Part shown: positions 5,564 through 7,649 of the stretch, one piece after another
How positions within the stretch are numbered: position 1 is the first letter of the stretch
Layout of the letters: the number at the start of each line of letters is the position of its first letter
From: Bacteroidota bacterium
GTDB lineage: Bacteria; Bacteroidota; Bacteroidia; Bacteroidales; Bacteroidaceae
Reading direction: 5' to 3'
Length of the DNA: 7,649 bases
Assembly (NCBI GenBank): GCA_023458215.1
Contig: JAEXAJ010000037.1
Location: 1 to 7,649 of the forward strand
Made by a program: the position numbers and the translations under genes
The notes under the pieces: model-generated
The model's database searches: none
What the model was told of the DNA's origin: nothing
The model's input: only the letters and a program-made list of their open reading frames with translations

Positions 5564-6393
5564 CTATTTCTGTATTCCAATGGACTCATCCCCATGTGTC
5601 GTTTAAAGTATTTTCCGAAGAAAGAGGCACTCGGGAAGTTCAGTGAATAGGCTATTTCCTGAATGGTCATGTCCGTCGATTTGAGTTTGGCCTTTACATC
5701 CACCATCACGACGTGCGCTATGATATCCAGTACATTTTTTCCTGTAACCTGCTTCACTGTGGTACTAAGATGCTGCAATGAAACACCGAGTTTGTCGGCA
5801 TAAAATTGTGCACGGCGTTCATTGGTATAATTTTCAATGACGAGTTGCACCAGCTCACGGCATATTTCCTCTTTACGGCTCTTTGTACTCTTTTGTTGTT
5901 GTGGATGGGTTCTATATAATTTATCTATTCCATAAAGAAGTATATTCAGTGTGCCTTGCGCCATTCTGGTGTCAGGGGGGAATGGACCGGTAGTGATACG
6001 TGCCCATAAAGCAAAGTAGTCTTTGAAATAAGCAGCAATTGTCGGATTGATATTCATTACGGGGTACTCTAATATGGTAGAAAAAGAGCTTAGAGTAGAT
6101 TGAATGAGGTTAACCCCATTCAGGCAATGCGATGAAAAACCGACAAATCCCAGACATACCTTTTCATGTTGTTCGTAGAACTGAATAATGGTTCCGGGTA
6201 ACAAGGTGACAAAGTCTCCTTGCTTTATTTCAGTGTCCATCAAGTTAATGGATACTTTGATGGAGCCTTCTATACAGAGTGCGAAGATACAGGCTTTTAA
6301 ACGGCACGATTGCTTGTAAGTATTAAGAATATCTTCCGTTACTTTCGTCCATGCAATCATATCTACAGGTAGATCGACTTGTGGAAATTCCAT
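5560..6393 (-). CDS. AraC-family transcriptional regulator
   Basis: From the ATG at 6393 this is a 277-residue regulator with an N-terminal sensing domain (about 1-165, beta-rich, cupin-like with E-I-K-Q-G-D-F-V-T-L-L-P at 55-66) and a C-terminal AraC DNA-binding domain with two helix-turn-helix units (about 195-220 with F-Y-A-D-K-L-G-V-S, and 243-274 with I-Q-E-I-A-Y-S-L-N-F, F-F-G-K-Y-F-K-R and G-M-S-P-L-E-Y). The N-terminal half has cysteines at 30, 35, 40, 80 and 90, which could serve metal sensing, but this is inference. The frame is open to a TTG at 6420, yet that codon lies inside the -7 box, so ATG 6393 is chosen. It converges on the ATPase gene with overlapping stop codons; control of the metal cluster is plausible from position only. 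Confidence 0.85.
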   Translation of the reverse strand: MEFPQVDLPVDMIAWTKVTEDILNTYKQSCRLKACIFALCIEGSIKVSINLMDTEIKQGDFVTLLPGTIIQFYEQHEKVCLGFVGFSSHCLNGVNLIQSTLSSFSTILEYPVMNINPTIAAYFKDYFALWARITTGPFPPDTRMAQGTLNILLYGIDKLYRTHPQQQKSTKSRKEEICRELVQLVIENYTNERRAQFYADKLGVSLQHLSTTVKQVTGKNVLDIIAHVVMVDVKAKLKSTDMTIQEIAYSLNFPSASFFGKYFKRHMGMSPLEYRNS

Positions 6394-6417
6394 ACGCGTT
6401 GTCGTTTTAGGTTTGCA

Positions 6418-6425
6418 CAAAGGTA
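6418..6425 (-). promoter_or_regulatory. Bacteroides-type -7 box of the AraC gene
   Basis: The minus strand reads TACCTTTG, a perfect TAnnTTTG. Transcription would begin near 6410-6412, leaving a leader of about 17 bases before ATG 6393 and excluding the TTG at 6420 as start. No -33 TTTG is found at the usual spacing; a TTTG occurs only 11 bases upstream. Confidence 0.5.
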
Positions 6426-6478
6426 CGTTTTTTTTCCAAATAAGTGTCTTGTCATGCTGTTATAACTATTGAATTATT

Positions 6479-6486
6479 TATATTTG
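6479..6486 (+). promoter_or_regulatory. Bacteroides-type -7 box of lipB
   Basis: TATATTTG matches TAnnTTTG and lies 118 bases before the chosen lipB ATG. Transcription would start near 6492-6494, directly ahead of a strong hairpin. A -33 element is not obvious. It forms a divergent promoter pair with the AraC gene's -7 box, 54 bases away. Confidence 0.5.
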
Positions 6487-6495
6487 TATCAAATT

Positions 6496-6522
6496 TCGCC
6501 GCCGCGAAAATAGCGGTGGCGA
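6496..6522 (+). promoter_or_regulatory. Strong stem-loop in the lipB leader
   Basis: TCGCCGCCGC (6496-6505) pairs with GCGGTGGCGA (6513-6522) over ten base pairs with one G:U, around a seven-base loop (GAAAATA). It stands out as G/C-rich in AT-rich intergenic DNA. Given the -7 box at 6479-6486, it would lie at the very 5' end of the lipB transcript. No T-run follows on either strand, so it is not a simple terminator. Confidence 0.5.
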
Positions 6523-6603
6523 TAAAAAGAGAGATGCAGCAATCACTCTCAGATGACTGCTTTATGTTCCCAATTCGCAGAAACGGTAAATCGTTCATTA
6601 GTT

Positions 6604-7269
6604 ATGAAAACAGAAATATCAGATTGGAAAGTAATACCTTACGCCGAGGCATGGAACCGGCAGACGGAATGGTTTGATGCACTGGTACATGCCAAACAAA
6701 CGGAAGAGGAGTATGTAAATCACATTATACTGTGTGAGCATCCTCATGTGTATACATTAGGACGTAGTGGCAAGGAAGGTAATATGTTGCTCAGTGAAGA
6801 GCAACTTCGCAAGATTGACGCTACTCTTTATCACATCGACCGCGGTGGAGACATAACTTACCATGGTCCGGGGCAGTTAGTCTGTTATCCTATCCTTAAT
6901 CTCGAAGAATTCTCTTTAGGACTAAAAGAGTATGTGCATCTGCTCGAAGAAGCTGTAATTCGTGTTTGTGCTTCTTACGGTATCACAGCCGGGCGTTTGG
7001 ATAAAGCGACCGGCGTATGGCTGGAAGGCGATACGCCTCGAGCTCGCAAAATCTGTGCGATCGGAGTTCGAAGCAGTCATTTTGTAACCATGCACGGACT
7101 GGCGTTCAATGTGAATACTGATTTGCGCTATTTCAGCTATATCAATCCTTGCGGATTTATAGATAAGGGCGTCACTTCCCTCGAAAAAGAATTAGGGCAC
7201 AAGATGCCTATGGAGGAAGTGAAAGAGCGACTTTGTGAGGAGATAAAAACGTTGCTTGCGAGAAGTTAA
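6604..7269 (+). CDS. lipB: Octanoyltransferase LipB
   Basis: LipB moves the octanoyl group from acyl carrier protein to a lysine of lipoyl domains, the first step of endogenous lipoate synthesis in the cytoplasm. From ATG 6604 it has 221 residues, normal for the family. It shows H-P-x-V-Y-T-L-G-R-S-G (46-56), the signature R-G-G-D-I-T-Y-H-G-P-G-Q-L-V-C-Y-P (80-96), the catalytic lysine in R-K-I-C-A-I-G-V-R (K149), M-H-G-L-A-F-N-V (163-170) and the catalytic cysteine in N-P-C-G-F (C183). All key residues are present. An upstream in-frame ATG at 6553 would add 18 residues without family resemblance, so 6604 is preferred. It has its own promoter and is not tied to the metal genes. Its stop codon lies in a short tandem repeat (7262-7305). 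Confidence 0.95.
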   Translation: MKTEISDWKVIPYAEAWNRQTEWFDALVHAKQTEEEYVNHIILCEHPHVYTLGRSGKEGNMLLSEEQLRKIDATLYHIDRGGDITYHGPGQLVCYPILNLEEFSLGLKEYVHLLEEAVIRVCASYGITAGRLDKATGVWLEGDTPRARKICAIGVRSSHFVTMHGLAFNVNTDLRYFSYINPCGFIDKGVTSLEKELGHKMPMEEVKERLCEEIKTLLARS

Positions 7270-7305
7270 TATCGTGTCAGCAGGAAGTTAACTTTGTGTC
7301 AACAT
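7262..7305. repeat. Two tandem 22-base copies across the lipB stop codon
   Basis: GAAGTTAA at 7262 and again at 7284, each followed after four bases by GTGTCA, gives two 22-base units with 17 of 22 positions identical. The first contains the last lipB codons and its TAA stop. It may be a small duplication or paired binding sites; the rest of 7270-7362 shows no clear terminator. Confidence 0.55.
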
Positions 7306-7362
7306 TATAAAAGGTGAAAGTCTTGTTTGATATTTACGATAAATTGAAAGTAACTTTTTACG

Positions 7363-7649
7363 CTATTCCTTTTCCGCTTCGAAGCAAGGACGCGGTTTCA
7401 CCGGATTTAGGTCATGATGCCCCACGATCAGCGCCCGTGGGAAGATCCGTTTCAGCTCACGAATCAACGCAAGCAGCGAAGCTTTTTGCTCCGGCGTGCG
7501 AGTGTCCATGGGACGACCTTCTGCATCCAGCCCCCCTTCGTAACAGATACCTATGGAGTGTCGGTTATGATTGAGGCAATGCGCACCGATTTTTTCGGTT
7601 GAACGTCCCCGATGTATTTCACCGTCACGAGTCAGGTAAAAATGGTAAC
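7363..7649 (-). CDS. N-acetylmuramoyl-L-alanine amidase, C-terminal part (T7 lysozyme-like)
   Basis: The minus-strand frame runs from the window edge to a TAG at 7365-7363 and shows 94 residues of an Amidase_2 zinc amidase, which cuts the bond between N-acetylmuramic acid and L-alanine in peptidoglycan. Visible motifs are Y-H-F-Y-L at the start (the tyrosine matching the active-site Tyr of T7 lysozyme), G-A-H-C-L-N-H-N (21-28), S-I-G-I-C-Y-E-G-G (31-39), V-G-H-H-D-L (75-80) and P-R-P-C-F (85-89); the histidine at 77 and cysteine at 88 should be zinc ligands. The first zinc histidine lies beyond the edge. In Bacteroides such genes are common, often beside HU-like proteins and in mobile or phage-derived contexts; nothing here shows which. 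It converges on lipB with 93 bases between. Confidence 0.88.
   Translation of the reverse strand, partial: YHFYLTRDGEIHRGRSTEKIGAHCLNHNRHSIGICYEGGLDAEGRPMDTRTPEQKASLLALIRELKRIFPRALIVGHHDLNPVKPRPCFEAEKE

Noticed and set aside
6444..6677. Rightward open frame ahead of and overlapping lipB
   Set aside because: It starts upstream of the predicted transcription start, crosses the hairpin and enters lipB in another frame; no family resemblance.
7314..7602. Two rightward open frames at the right edge
   Set aside because: Both are antisense to the amidase, which has clear catalytic motifs on the minus strand.

Overview
This window looks like a chromosomal piece of a Bacteroides-type gut bacterium (Bacteroidales). 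The signs are several perfect copies of the Bacteroides -7 promoter box (TAnnTTTG) ahead of genes, almost no Shine-Dalgarno sequences, and protein families typical of the phylum: a TonB receptor with a CarboxypepD_reg-like domain, a HYC_CC_PP small cysteine-rich protein, LipB and a T7-lysozyme-like amidase. The species cannot be fixed from the sequence alone.

Layout. Positions 1-40 hold the first 13 codons of a leftward secreted or membrane protein. From 188 to 5563, rightward, lies a metal (probably copper) handling cluster: a 12-cysteine small exported protein (188-586), a TonB-dependent outer-membrane receptor (872-3100), a DUF559 nuclease-fold gene (3149-3511), an exported heavy-metal-associated (HMA) domain protein with a CxxC site (3508-3867), and a P1B-type ATPase relative (3938-5563). 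An AraC-family regulator (5560-6393, leftward) meets the ATPase tail to tail. Then come lipB (6604-7269, rightward) and the C-terminal part of an N-acetylmuramoyl-L-alanine amidase (7363-7649, leftward, cut by the window edge).

How the genes may work together (inference). The receptor would bring a metal or metal complex across the outer membrane, the HMA protein would bind the ion in the periplasm, the ATPase relative sits in the inner membrane, and the AraC protein may control the set. LipB (lipoate synthesis) and the amidase look like unrelated neighbours.

Two things stand out. First, the DUF559 gene sits in a 484-bp segment (3084-3567) bounded by 34-bp imperfect inverted repeats (28 of 34 positions match by hand), each carrying an inner CCCCCT/AGGGGG palindrome. 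This apparent mobile unit is spliced into the metal cluster so that its left end supplies the receptor's stop codon and its right end supplies the HMA protein's start codon and the front of its signal peptide. Second, the ATPase relative has an open frame but lacks the whole actuator domain (no TGE motif) and the N-terminal HMA domain, and its phosphorylation motif reads DKRGT instead of DKTGT. It is probably not a normal pump, though its CPC metal site is intact.
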